From Anaerolineales bacterium (lineage in GTDB: Bacteria > Chloroflexota > Anaerolineae > 4572-78 > J111): a stretch of 64,000 nucleotides of DNA. A program made the position numbers and the translations under genes. Under the pieces are notes generated by a model, which did no database searches, had not been told where the DNA came from, and saw nothing but the letters and a program-made list of their open reading frames with translations. Shown here piece by piece: positions 8,043 to 16,045 of the stretch (the first letter of the stretch is position 1; each line of letters begins with the position of its first letter). Where the stretch lies: NCBI GenBank assembly GCA_020634855.1, contig JACKAU010000005.1:310001-374000 (forward strand), in the 5' to 3' direction.

Positions 8043-9287
8043 TCATTTTTCCTGAACTGCCCAAATTAAATTAACTTTCGGTTTGTACTCATGGGCATTG
8101 TACATTTCGTCCACATCCACCGCATGCACGCCTTCAGTGACCATACTGAGCGGGACATCGGTTAAGTTATAGCGCTGCTGGTAGGCAGTCATCCGGCCAA
8201 AACGCTCTTCGCTCAAGAGCCGGGCGGCCATAATGGCAAAATTCGTCGCCCCCAGTAGGTCTTGGCCGTCTGGGCTACCCGTTCGGAGCAGGTAGGTCAG
8301 CGGTTGTAGAAACACTTCCTCATCGAGCAGGTGGGCTAAGACCTCGGCCACCACCATGCCGCTGCCGGCCAGGGAACTACCGGTTTCCAAGACTTCGTCG
8401 AGTTCAAACTCTTCTTCGTGGGCCTCCGCTGCTTTTTCTTCGGTCATCATCCGTAGAGCCACCGATTGGCTGCGCGGGGACAGATGAGGCGTGTATTGCA
8501 GCAGCTTCTCCGGCACAATTTTAGCACCGTCGCTGACCAGTACCACGGCATAGTTGTTGGGGTTGAGCTGCTTATCGTGCTGAACCAGATAAGCCAGCCG
8601 CTCCGGATCGTAGGGAACTTCCGGAATGACCACCCGATCGACGCCCGCCAGAAAGCCGGCCAGCAGCGTACTCAACCCCGAATTGACGCGGAATGTTTCA
8701 ACGACCACCACCTGCTCTCGCGAGCCGGCCAGCGCCCGCAGCTCATGGATAAAAGCGACACTGCGGGCCAGCCCGGTACTGAAACCGATGGTGTAATCGG
8801 TGCCGTGAATGTTGTTGTGGATGGTTTTGGGGATGGCGATAATCGGCACCCCATCGTTACTAAGACGGACCGCGTGCCGGAGCATATCGTCATCGCCCAC
8901 CACAATCAACGCCTTAAAGCCAAGTCGTTGCACGACATCTTTGATATGATCGTTAACGTCATAGGTATCTTTAAACGAACTAGGTTCAGGGTGCATAAAC
9001 CGCGGAATAAGCCGGTGCGGGACACGTGACGGATCGATACGGGAAGCGTGTAAAAAAGAGCCTGGCGTCCGGTCGATGGCTCGCACAATGTTTTTGTCCA
9101 GTTCGATAAAGTTGTTTGTATAGGTGGTCGGGTCTTTATAGTTGTAATTGAGCAACCCTGCCCAGCCTTTACGGATACCAATCGGCTCAAAGCCGACATC
9201 GATGACACGATAGACCAAACTTTTGATACACATATTCAGGCCGGGGACATCCCCGCCGCCAACTAAAATTCCAACCCGTTTACTCAT
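8043..9287 (-). CDS. Phosphofructokinase-family paralogue, catalytic aspartates lost (probable pseudoenzyme)
   Basis: 414 residues, clearly homologous along its length to the PFK at 20490-21638 (shared GGGDVPGLN start, RKGWAGLLNYN, GTDYTIGFSTG, NSG, YLLR-G-PDGQD). Yet where PFKs have the catalytic T-(I/M)-D-N-D, this protein has TIHNN (His157, Asn159), so both the proton-abstracting Asp and its neighbour are replaced. The nucleotide loop GGDDT reads GDDDM, and the GRNSG sugar-phosphate loop reads RVNSG. A 25-residue insert sits before the C-terminal third. The frame is intact and the gene sits in the middle of an export operon, coupled to the ATPase. I infer a regulatory or binding role, perhaps sensing a sugar phosphate; catalysis is unlikely. 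Confidence 0.85.
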   Translation of the reverse strand: MSKRVGILVGGGDVPGLNMCIKSLVYRVIDVGFEPIGIRKGWAGLLNYNYKDPTTYTNNFIELDKNIVRAIDRTPGSFLHASRIDPSRVPHRLIPRFMHPEPSSFKDTYDVNDHIKDVVQRLGFKALIVVGDDDMLRHAVRLSNDGVPIIAIPKTIHNNIHGTDYTIGFSTGLARSVAFIHELRALAGSREQVVVVETFRVNSGLSTLLAGFLAGVDRVVIPEVPYDPERLAYLVQHDKQLNPNNYAVVLVSDGAKIVPEKLLQYTPHLSPRSQSVALRMMTEEKAAEAHEEEFELDEVLETGSSLAGSGMVVAEVLAHLLDEEVFLQPLTYLLRTGSPDGQDLLGATNFAIMAARLLSEERFGRMTAYQQRYNLTDVPLSMVTEGVHAVDVDEMYNAHEYKPKVNLIWAVQEK

Positions 9288-9309
9288 TTTTCCGAATTCC
9301 TCTCTCGGA

Positions 9310-9370
9310 GGAGATTAGAGAGTCGAGAGTGCAAAGTTTTCTCTAACAATCTCCCTATCTCCTAATCTCC
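9310..9370. repeat. Inverted repeat in the gap between TolB-like and PFK-like genes
   Basis: Arms GGAGATTAG (9310-9318) and CTAATCTCC (9362-9370) within a purine/pyrimidine-biased stretch of GAGAG and CTCTC runs. It lies between two minus-strand genes of the export operon and lacks a minus-strand T-run, so is not an obvious terminator. Confidence 0.4.
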
Positions 9371-9376
9371 TTTTTA

Positions 9377-10879
9377 TTATCGCCACGATAACATGCGCTC
9401 ATCAACGCCGGCAAAGTTCAGGTCGACCCCATCGAGGGCGCCATTAGGGAACATGGGGCGCTGATTTGAACCATCGGCATTCATTATCCAGATCTCCCAC
9501 TGGCCGGTGCGATCGGTGACAAAGGCGATCTGGCTACCGTCAGGTGACCAGGCCGGAGCGGCGTTGTTCCAGTTATGGTTCGGCTGGCCATCGCCTTGAG
9601 CGCGGCTCATCGTTCTGAAGCCTTCTTCATTAACATAGACTTCGTTGCCGGCCTGGTTTTGACTGGCCACGACCGCCAACGGCGTTTCGGTCAATCGCTG
9701 CCGGTCGGTACCGTCGAGATTGATCGTGTGAATTTCCCAGTTACCGTCCTGATAGTAGGTAAACGCCACTTTAGTGCCATCCGGCGAAACGGCTAGCCCA
9801 CCGCGATCCCGGTCGTCAAAGCTAACCGGCTGGCTGGTGTGCGAGTCGGCGTAGTAGAGGCCGATACCTTTGTCGGTGCGGTAGAAGAGTCTGTTCGGGT
9901 CGGCTGGGTCCCAACTCGGCGCGTAGTTGTAGCGAGAGCCGGTAGCCAAATCTTCGTATTCTTCATTTTGAATATCGATCTGGGCCAGCCACCAATAGGC
10001 GTCGGGCGGGATGAAAAATTCCAGACCGTCCTGATCAAACTCAATGCCACGGGCATTGTCGGGTATTCTGACCGGACTGTCTTTGCGGGCCAGGCCCTTC
10101 AAGCTGTATTTTTTCAATTCGCCTTCCAACCGGCCGCCGTCTTGAAAGCTGAAGACTAACTTAGTGCCGTCTGCCGACCAAGTCGGCGATTTCATTTGCC
10201 GTTTGCCACTGAACCAGGCCTGTTCGTTGGTGCCGTCCACATTGATAGTGAACAGTTCATACTGCGGATCCCAGCGAGTAAAGACGATCTGACTGCCGTC
10301 GGGCGAAAGCTGCGGGTCCAGGCCATGGGTAACGCGGCTCAGACCGGTGCCATCGGCGTTGATGACATAGATGTCACCCCCGCTTTGGGTTTGAAATACC
10401 AGTTTGCCCGTGCCATTACCGGCAACCGGCTGGAGGCCGGCTGCCTGAGCTGAGCCAGCGGCAGTCTGAGCCACAGCCCCGCTGGCCGGCAGTTCTAAAC
10501 CATCAACCTGCCAGCGATTGTTGTATTTGCCGGTGCGCACGATGATGTCGCGGCCGCCGGGTTGAAGGGTGGCTTCAACCTGGTAGGTTTCGTTGGGTTT
10601 GAGCCAGTCGGCGCTGGTTATTTGATAACTAGTGACATCGCCCAGTTCGGCCAGAACGTTGTCGGTTCGAAGGGTATCGGCGGTGTAGAAGTCGAGCGCG
10701 CTGGCCAGTTCCGGGCGGGTCAAGATGGTCAGAAAGCTCCTAGCAGCGGCCCGGGCCAAGATGGTGTCCAAGTCTTCTTGCGCTTGCGCCGGCTGTCCGG
10801 CCGTAGCGAAAAGACTCATCACCAGGCCCAGAGCCAACGCTAAAGATAAAGTTACTAACCGTTTCATAATCTTCCTCAC
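9377..10879 (-). CDS. Exported TolB-like beta-propeller protein
   Basis: 500 residues. An N-terminal signal peptide (MRKIMKRL, hydrophobic core about 10-27, cleavage near AQA-QE at 34) sends it across the membrane. Residues 35-130 form a small alpha/beta domain of unknown type. From about 155 there are PD40/WD40-like repeats of the TolB kind (SGGDIYVINADGTGLSRVT, LSPDGSQIVFTRW, SPDGTKVAFTYY, SPDGSQIAFVTDR, WEIWIMNADGSNQ), predicting a six-bladed propeller. In the operon it follows the HlyD-like adaptor by 59 bases and could be an extracytoplasmic partner of the exporter. No catalytic motif is seen. Confidence 0.85.
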   Translation of the reverse strand: MRKIMKRLVTLSLALALGLVMSLFATAGQPAQAQEDLDTILARAAARSFLTILTRPELASALDFYTADTLRTDNVLAELGDVTSYQITSADWLKPNETYQVEATLQPGGRDIIVRTGKYNNRWQVDGLELPASGAVAQTAAGSAQAAGLQPVAGNGTGKLVFQTQSGGDIYVINADGTGLSRVTHGLDPQLSPDGSQIVFTRWDPQYELFTINVDGTNEQAWFSGKRQMKSPTWSADGTKLVFSFQDGGRLEGELKKYSLKGLARKDSPVRIPDNARGIEFDQDGLEFFIPPDAYWWLAQIDIQNEEYEDLATGSRYNYAPSWDPADPNRLFYRTDKGIGLYYADSHTSQPVSFDDRDRGGLAVSPDGTKVAFTYYQDGNWEIHTINLDGTDRQRLTETPLAVVASQNQAGNEVYVNEEGFRTMSRAQGDGQPNHNWNNAAPAWSPDGSQIAFVTDRTGQWEIWIMNADGSNQRPMFPNGALDGVDLNFAGVDERMLSWR

Positions 10880-10938
10880 TTATCTAACCTTTAGAGAATT
10901 TTTCAACTACAGGCGTCATCATCAACCACGTCTTAGGG

Positions 10939-12384
10939 CTAAATTTCAGGGCTGGCTTCAATATCAACGAAGGTCGTCATCCCCCAGCGCAAGCGAGCGG
11001 TAGGACCTTTGGTGATGTCGATTAAAACGGTGTAGGTCACATCTCCGGCTTTAGTTTCCGATTTAGGGGTGATTTTGACCACTTTACCTTCAAAATCTTC
11101 ACCCGGTAAGGCATCGACGCTAATCGTCACGTTGGCGCCAACCTGAACGTCGACAATATCGATTTCGGTTAGGTCATCGGTTTCAATTTGCCATTTACTG
11201 GTGTCGCCCAGCGAGACCACGCTCGATCCGGCTTGAACAATTTCGCCTTCGTCGACATTATTGAGGCTGCTGACTTCACCGCTAAAGGGCGCTTTCAACG
11301 TCGTTTTATCGAGTTCCACCTGGGCCGATTCGACCCGGGCCTGGTTAACGTCAATTTCAGTTTCAGAAGCTTCAACGTTAGCGCGGGCGGTGCTGATACC
11401 GGCCTGGGCTGATTCCACCTGGGCTTCAGCAATGGCGATATCTTCATCGGTGGAGCCGGCCAGCAAATCATCCAGTTGCGCCTGGGCAGCGGCGACATCG
11501 GCCTGGGCCTGGGCGATCTCTTCGGGAGTAGAGCCGGCTTGGACTCGGTTTAGACTGGCCCGGGCTTCGGCCACTCTGGCCTGGGCTGTCGCGATTTCTT
11601 CAGCCGTAGCACCGTTGACCAGCTTGTCATACTCGGCTTTAGCAGCTTCATATTCCAGGGTAAATTTTTCCAAAGCGACTCCGGTCACGAGCACGTCATC
11701 CGGATCGCCGTAACGAACCTGATCATAGTCATCTTGGGCTTCGCGAACGTCGGCTTCAGCCTTGAGAACCCGCGCGGCGGAGGCTTGGAGATCTTCATCG
11801 CGGGTGTCGGCCGTAACCTGATTGAGTTCGGCTTGCGCTGTTTGCACCCGAGCGCCGGCTTCGGCGATTTCTTCCGGGGTAGGTCCGGCGATCATATCAG
11901 CCAAAGCGGCTTCGGCTTTGGCTAAACTGGCTTGCAACTGAGCCACCGCGGCGTCAGTGGGGCCGGCTTTGACTTTTGATAAGTTCGCTTCGGCTTCAGC
12001 CAATCCGGAGGCAGCTTCAGCCAGACGAGCTTCAGCTTCAGCTTTTCTAGCTTTGGTTTGGGCCAGGGTCGCCTGAGCCTCTGCCAGAGCCGTTTGTTGG
12101 GCCGAGTCATCTAAACGAACCAGAACGTCGCCCTCTTTGACAGACTCGCCTTCGTCAACTTCAATCGCTACAACCCGTCCCCCCGTTTCAAAGGCCAGGT
12201 CCGATTCCTTGACCGGGACTACAAACGCCTCAGCCGAAACAACTTTAGGCTGCTGAACCGCTTCGGTGTCAACCGGTTCCGGGGTTGGTTCTTCGGCAGA
12301 ACCGCAAGCTACCAGGAAACTGATGCTTAAGGCTACCATCACTGTAGCGAGACTGTGCTTCAAAATTTTACTTTTACTCATCAC
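10939..12384 (-). CDS. HlyD/MacA-like membrane-fusion adaptor, lipoprotein
   Basis: 481 residues. Lipoprotein signal with lipobox LVAC-GS near residue 27. A biotinyl/lipoyl-like half (VVAIEVDEGESVKEGDVLVRLDD, about 65-92), a long alanine-rich coiled-coil hairpin (95-360), the returning half-motif (LKAPFSGEVSSLNNVDEGEIVQAG, about 370-395) and a final beta-barrel (420-475) are the standard order of periplasmic adaptors such as MacA. The hairpin contains repeated AG.T.EEIA units about 35-45 residues apart. It is the first gene of the minus-strand export operon and should link the permease to the cell envelope. Being lipid anchored rather than crossing an outer membrane pair fits either a monoderm or a diderm cell. 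Confidence 0.9.
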   Translation of the reverse strand: MMSKSKILKHSLATVMVALSISFLVACGSAEEPTPEPVDTEAVQQPKVVSAEAFVVPVKESDLAFETGGRVVAIEVDEGESVKEGDVLVRLDDSAQQTALAEAQATLAQTKARKAEAEARLAEAASGLAEAEANLSKVKAGPTDAAVAQLQASLAKAEAALADMIAGPTPEEIAEAGARVQTAQAELNQVTADTRDEDLQASAARVLKAEADVREAQDDYDQVRYGDPDDVLVTGVALEKFTLEYEAAKAEYDKLVNGATAEEIATAQARVAEARASLNRVQAGSTPEEIAQAQADVAAAQAQLDDLLAGSTDEDIAIAEAQVESAQAGISTARANVEASETEIDVNQARVESAQVELDKTTLKAPFSGEVSSLNNVDEGEIVQAGSSVVSLGDTSKWQIETDDLTEIDIVDVQVGANVTISVDALPGEDFEGKVVKITPKSETKAGDVTYTVLIDITKGPTARLRWGMTTFVDIEASPEI

Positions 12385-12738
12385 CCACCTGCTTTCCTTA
12401 AATAGTTTGTGAATGTCTGATATATCGCTGAGTCAGATTGACAGATATACGGTGTATGGTTTACTGTTTTTAGTATATCAATTAAAGAGTTGAACGTCAT
12501 TACCCAAAAGTTGTATCACCAAGTTGTATTGTCCCTGCTCATCACTGTTCTTGATGGCATCTACTTTTAATACGCGACTTTTGTTAAAAAGTTGCGCTTG
12601 ATGAAAACCATAGAAAAAAAATGGTCCACCACGGGCAACAATCTGAGCCATTACTCAAAATACTGAGTTACCACTCATTTTAACATGCATTACCACCAAA
12701 TGTCAATAGCTTTATAAAACCGCAGCCGAGAGACAAAA
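12385..12738. other. Intergenic region upstream of the export operon
   Basis: AT-rich spacer between the divergent end of the receiver gene terminator and the adaptor start. No open frame of note; it should contain the minus-strand promoter of the export operon but I cannot single out a convincing one. Confidence 0.5.
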
Positions 12739-12766
12739 AAAGCCCCTCCTTTTCAGGAGGGGCTTT
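12739..12766 (-). terminator. Rho-independent terminator of the receiver gene
   Basis: Perfect 12-bp stem AAAGCCCCTCCT / AGGAGGGGCTTT with a TTTC loop; on the minus strand it is followed by a T-run (plus-strand A-run at 12734-12741). It lies 33 bases after the stop of the minus-strand receiver gene. Confidence 0.92.
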
Positions 12767-12798
12767 CGTTGACAAAAAGCAGGCAGCGCGGCAGTCAG

Positions 12799-13188
12799 TT
12801 ATCGAACAGGCAGGTGAGCAGCAACTTCGTTAACCGTACCGATAAGATTTTTGATTTCAAAGGGTTTCTCGATGAACCGGTCATTCCCAACAACTTGATG
12901 ACCCTCGGCGGCATCTTGTTCCGGATTTCTGGCGGAGATAATGATAATGGGTATCTTTGATAATTCATCATCATCTTTCATCTGTTGGTAAACTTCCCAA
13001 CCATCAATATCGGGCAGCATGAGATCGAGCAGGAGAACATCAGGTTTCAAGCTTTGTAAGAATTCTAACCCGAAATCTCCTTGCTTCACCCCGATCACCC
13101 GATGTCCTTGGCGTTCAAAAATCAGTTGGATCAACCCTCTCATCTCCGGATCATCTTCAATGGATAAAATTGTCAATTGGGTATCCAC
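12799..13188 (-). CDS. Single-domain response regulator (receiver, CheY-like)
   Basis: 129 residues forming one REC domain: acidic pair IEDD near residue 10, phospho-acceptor Asp in LLLDLMLPDIDG (near 56), switch Ser in IIISARN and conserved Lys in FIEKPF. There is no output domain, so it must act through protein contact, perhaps in a phosphorelay with one of the orphan hybrid-less histidine kinases nearby. It stands alone, with its own terminator downstream. Confidence 0.92.
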   Translation of the reverse strand: MDTQLTILSIEDDPEMRGLIQLIFERQGHRVIGVKQGDFGLEFLQSLKPDVLLLDLMLPDIDGWEVYQQMKDDDELSKIPIIIISARNPEQDAAEGHQVVGNDRFIEKPFEIKNLIGTVNEVAAHLPVR

Positions 13189-13286
13189 ATTTCGTTCCTT
13201 TGGTTACATTGTTTCTAACTAAATTATAACATAAAAAGTTACGGTTAACTTTAGGAATTTTGGCCTGTTGTCAGGCAAAAATCAAA

Positions 13287-13315
13287 TTCATAATGTAAGA
13301 TGTTTGGGTTATAAT
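13287..13315 (+). promoter_or_regulatory. Sigma70-type promoter of the Nudix/GT-C genes
   Basis: TTCATA (13287-13292), 17-base spacer, TATAAT (13310-13315), 55 bases before the Nudix start. The -10 is perfect; the -35 matches 4 of 6. Confidence 0.5.
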
Positions 13316-13370
13316 TCAGGGCGAGACAGTTGTAGACATAGACGCTTACCTTTCCGGAGTTTTCAATTTG

Positions 13371-13919
13371 ATGAATTTTAAAAAAACGCTTTCCATTTTG
13401 CTGCAACAGGTTACCCCGCTGAGGTGGGCCTTTTCTTTGGCTGTCAAACTGTTGGCCCCACGCAATCAAGTTGGCGTAATGGCCGCCGTTTTTAACGATA
13501 TGGGTCAGGTGCTACTGGTTGAACATGTATTTAGGCCGCAACAACCTTGGGGCTTACCCGGCGGCTGGGTTGAACGGGGCGAAGACCCGGCTCACTCCAT
13601 TCAACGCGAGTTACAAGAAGAGTTAAACCTGGCTGTTGAGGTCAAAAAACTCCTTTTTTGTGAACCGCAAGGGGGCGAAGCACTCAGTTCTACCCCTTTG
13701 GGCCTGGCAATTGTTTACTATTGCCGAACAACAGTCTTTAACCGGCTACCCCACCCCGACAAGTCGCCTCATAGTGCTTATGAAATTCTCTCCTATGAAT
13801 GGGTATTGCCCCAACAGATCAAAAGGAACCTCTCGCCGCAGCAATGTAAAGCCATTCTCTTAGGACAGCAGGAATTTGACAAAGAAAAATCTAACGATAA
13901 CGTAAATGTTAATTCCTGA
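13371..13919 (+). CDS. Nudix hydrolase
   Basis: 182 residues from ATG 13371 (a TTG at 13368 directly before it is equally well spaced from CGGAG at 13355-13359). The Nudix box is complete: GGWVERGEDPAHSIQRELQEE, with the metal-binding RE..EE. Nudix enzymes cleave X-linked nucleoside diphosphates; the box does not tell the substrate. An N-terminal 30-residue helix with hydrophobic stretch (WAFSLAVKLLAP) precedes the domain. It is 11 bases ahead of a membrane glycosyltransferase, so the two probably share a promoter. Confidence 0.88.
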   Translation: MNFKKTLSILLQQVTPLRWAFSLAVKLLAPRNQVGVMAAVFNDMGQVLLVEHVFRPQQPWGLPGGWVERGEDPAHSIQRELQEELNLAVEVKKLLFCEPQGGEALSSTPLGLAIVYYCRTTVFNRLPHPDKSPHSAYEILSYEWVLPQQIKRNLSPQQCKAILLGQQEFDKEKSNDNVNVNS

Positions 13920-13930
13920 CGTTCGAGACG

Positions 13931-16039
13931 GTGCTTGTGCGTTTAACCCAAAATAAATCCCTCTGGCAAATTTTACTGCTTAGTTTGTTAATTCTTGTCC
14001 TGGCCCGTTTTATGGTGGTTGGGCTGGCCAAGGTGCTGTTCAACACCCAATCTAGCGACGGCGACGAGTCAGCCTATCTTGAACTCGGCTTGTCTCTACG
14101 CGAAGATGGCACCCTAACCGACGGCACACGGCCCCCGCTGTACCCGCTGCTGCTCACGCCGGCTGCTAATCGAGACTGGTCATATTTCACATGGGCCAAA
14201 CTCATTACGCTGAGCGTCGGCGCGCTGACGGTGGTGGTGACGTTTATCATCGGCCGGCAGTTGTTCAATTGGCCTACGGGTCTGCTGGCTGCTTTTTTGC
14301 TGGCCTGGAACAAAGAGTTCCACTTACGCGCCTCGACGGTTTATGCCGATACGCTACTGGTGCTACTTTTTCTGGTAGCTTGGTACTTTCTCATAAAAAG
14401 CTTCGAAAAAACGCGCTACTGCGTTTTGGCCGGTTTCTTTGTGGGGCTGGCGTATCTGACCAAAAGTTCGGTGCTGCTGCTGTTGGTCGTTTGGGCGGCA
14501 GTGGCGGTCTGGCATTATCGCCGCCGAATTTTTGCCCAAACTCAGTTGCTGCTTGTCCCCCTGGTTTTCCTGGTAACGACCTCGCCGCTGCTCATCTACA
14601 ATTGGCGCCACTTTGGGCAACCATTCTACAGCTTTGCGACGACCCACGTGATATGGATGGATCGCTGGGCTGAAAGTCAAGTGGAAAACCTCGCCGATTT
14701 GCCGACGCTTACCACCTACCTACAAAGCCATACCGCCGCCGAGATGGCAGCCCGACTGCAGGAAGGAATATCACGCCTAAACCCTGAATTGGCCCTGACC
14801 CTCATTCCCTCTAGAAATTTTGAGCCGCCCTGGCTGGGGTATCTCATTGGGGGCGGGTTGCTTCTAGCGCTAATCTGGCTCACCTTGTTTCATCGGGAGC
14901 GTCTGCAAACCACTTTTCAACAACACCAAATCACTATTCTGATGTTTGTCTTGCTGGCTGTACCATTTTACTTATTTTCGGCTTGGTATGCGCGAGTCCT
15001 AATCGAGTCTCGATTTCTCATTCCAATTTTAGGGCCGTTTTACATACTGCTCTCAGCCGCAGTGGTCGGAGTGGCGACGGAATTGGGGCGATGGGCCAAC
15101 CGCCGTGGGCGCCCCATCTATGCCGCTTATGTTGTTTTGGTGACCGGACTCATCATGTGGGGTGTTTGGTGGTCAGTGACGGCTATCCAGCAGGATGCCT
15201 GGAGTCTCACAGTTGACCCTTTCGTATCGGATCGCGAGGCGAATGAAGCACCTCAAAAACTGCTGGCCTGGCTGGAACGAGACCACCCGGCCACGTTGGG
15301 GCCGGCTAAAATCATTTTCGGACCGAGCAAATCGCTTCCGATATGGAAATTTCCATCACGTTTTACGCTGGAGCGCATCCCGGTCGATATTAACACCTGG
15401 CCCAAATTAGCCTCCTATCTGGACAAGAACGCCCTGGCCTACATCATCATCGACTCCGATACGGCGCGGCGGCGGCGAGCGGCGATGGGCGATTATTTCA
15501 CCTACTTTGATGAAGGCATTAAATTTCAGCGGGTTCCACCCGGTTGGATGCTGGCTCATCTCTCTAATGAACCGCCCCACACCTGGGTCGTCTTTTCGCC
15601 CGAAACCTCACCCGCGATACCGGCCCAAGGTAATATCGATAACCAGGTTGCCTTGATCGGTTATGATCTGACGCCTTATTTCGATGTTAAAGAACGGATC
15701 TTGCGCGTAACCCTCTACTGGCAGGTGTTGGCCCAACCGCAACAAGATTATACGGTTTTTGTCCACCTAACCGCGCCGGACGGCTTTGTTAAAGCCCAGC
15801 ACGACCAGCAGCCGTTTGATGGTCTTTGGCCAACAAGTCGCTGGACAACAGGCGATATGCTGGCCGATCGCTATGAAATTGTGTTGGATGAAAATGTCCA
15901 ACCCGGCGAATATCTGTTGTTGGCCGGTTTGTATGAGGCTCAAACCGGCCAGCGACTGCCGTTGATCGGGGAGTCACGCGCTCCCTCGCCGAATGCCGTG
16001 TTGTTGGGCCAGGTCACTGTCGAACAAGCGCAGCAGTAA
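13931..16039 (+). CDS. GT-C family membrane glycosyltransferase (GT39/ArnT-like) with C-terminal beta-sandwich
   Basis: 702 residues. The first 440 hold about 10-12 membrane helices. After helix 1 an external loop carries the acidic motif DGDESAYLELG (near 43-53), the position of the catalytic Asp/Glu of polyprenyl-phosphate-sugar dependent GT-C enzymes, and RPPLYPLLL follows as in GT39/GT83 proteins. Residues 450-690 are soluble; the last 120 (VALIGYDLTP... VTLYWQVLA... YTVFVHLTAPDG) form a beta-sandwich that is common at the ends of such enzymes in filamentous Chloroflexi. It probably transfers a sugar from a lipid carrier to a cell-envelope polymer or protein on the outer face. Start GTG 13931; a GTG six bases on is possible. 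Confidence 0.83.
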   Translation: MLVRLTQNKSLWQILLLSLLILVLARFMVVGLAKVLFNTQSSDGDESAYLELGLSLREDGTLTDGTRPPLYPLLLTPAANRDWSYFTWAKLITLSVGALTVVVTFIIGRQLFNWPTGLLAAFLLAWNKEFHLRASTVYADTLLVLLFLVAWYFLIKSFEKTRYCVLAGFFVGLAYLTKSSVLLLLVVWAAVAVWHYRRRIFAQTQLLLVPLVFLVTTSPLLIYNWRHFGQPFYSFATTHVIWMDRWAESQVENLADLPTLTTYLQSHTAAEMAARLQEGISRLNPELALTLIPSRNFEPPWLGYLIGGGLLLALIWLTLFHRERLQTTFQQHQITILMFVLLAVPFYLFSAWYARVLIESRFLIPILGPFYILLSAAVVGVATELGRWANRRGRPIYAAYVVLVTGLIMWGVWWSVTAIQQDAWSLTVDPFVSDREANEAPQKLLAWLERDHPATLGPAKIIFGPSKSLPIWKFPSRFTLERIPVDINTWPKLASYLDKNALAYIIIDSDTARRRRAAMGDYFTYFDEGIKFQRVPPGWMLAHLSNEPPHTWVVFSPETSPAIPAQGNIDNQVALIGYDLTPYFDVKERILRVTLYWQVLAQPQQDYTVFVHLTAPDGFVKAQHDQQPFDGLWPTSRWTTGDMLADRYEIVLDENVQPGEYLLLAGLYEAQTGQRLPLIGESRAPSPNAVLLGQVTVEQAQQ

Positions 16040-16045
16040 TCCCGA

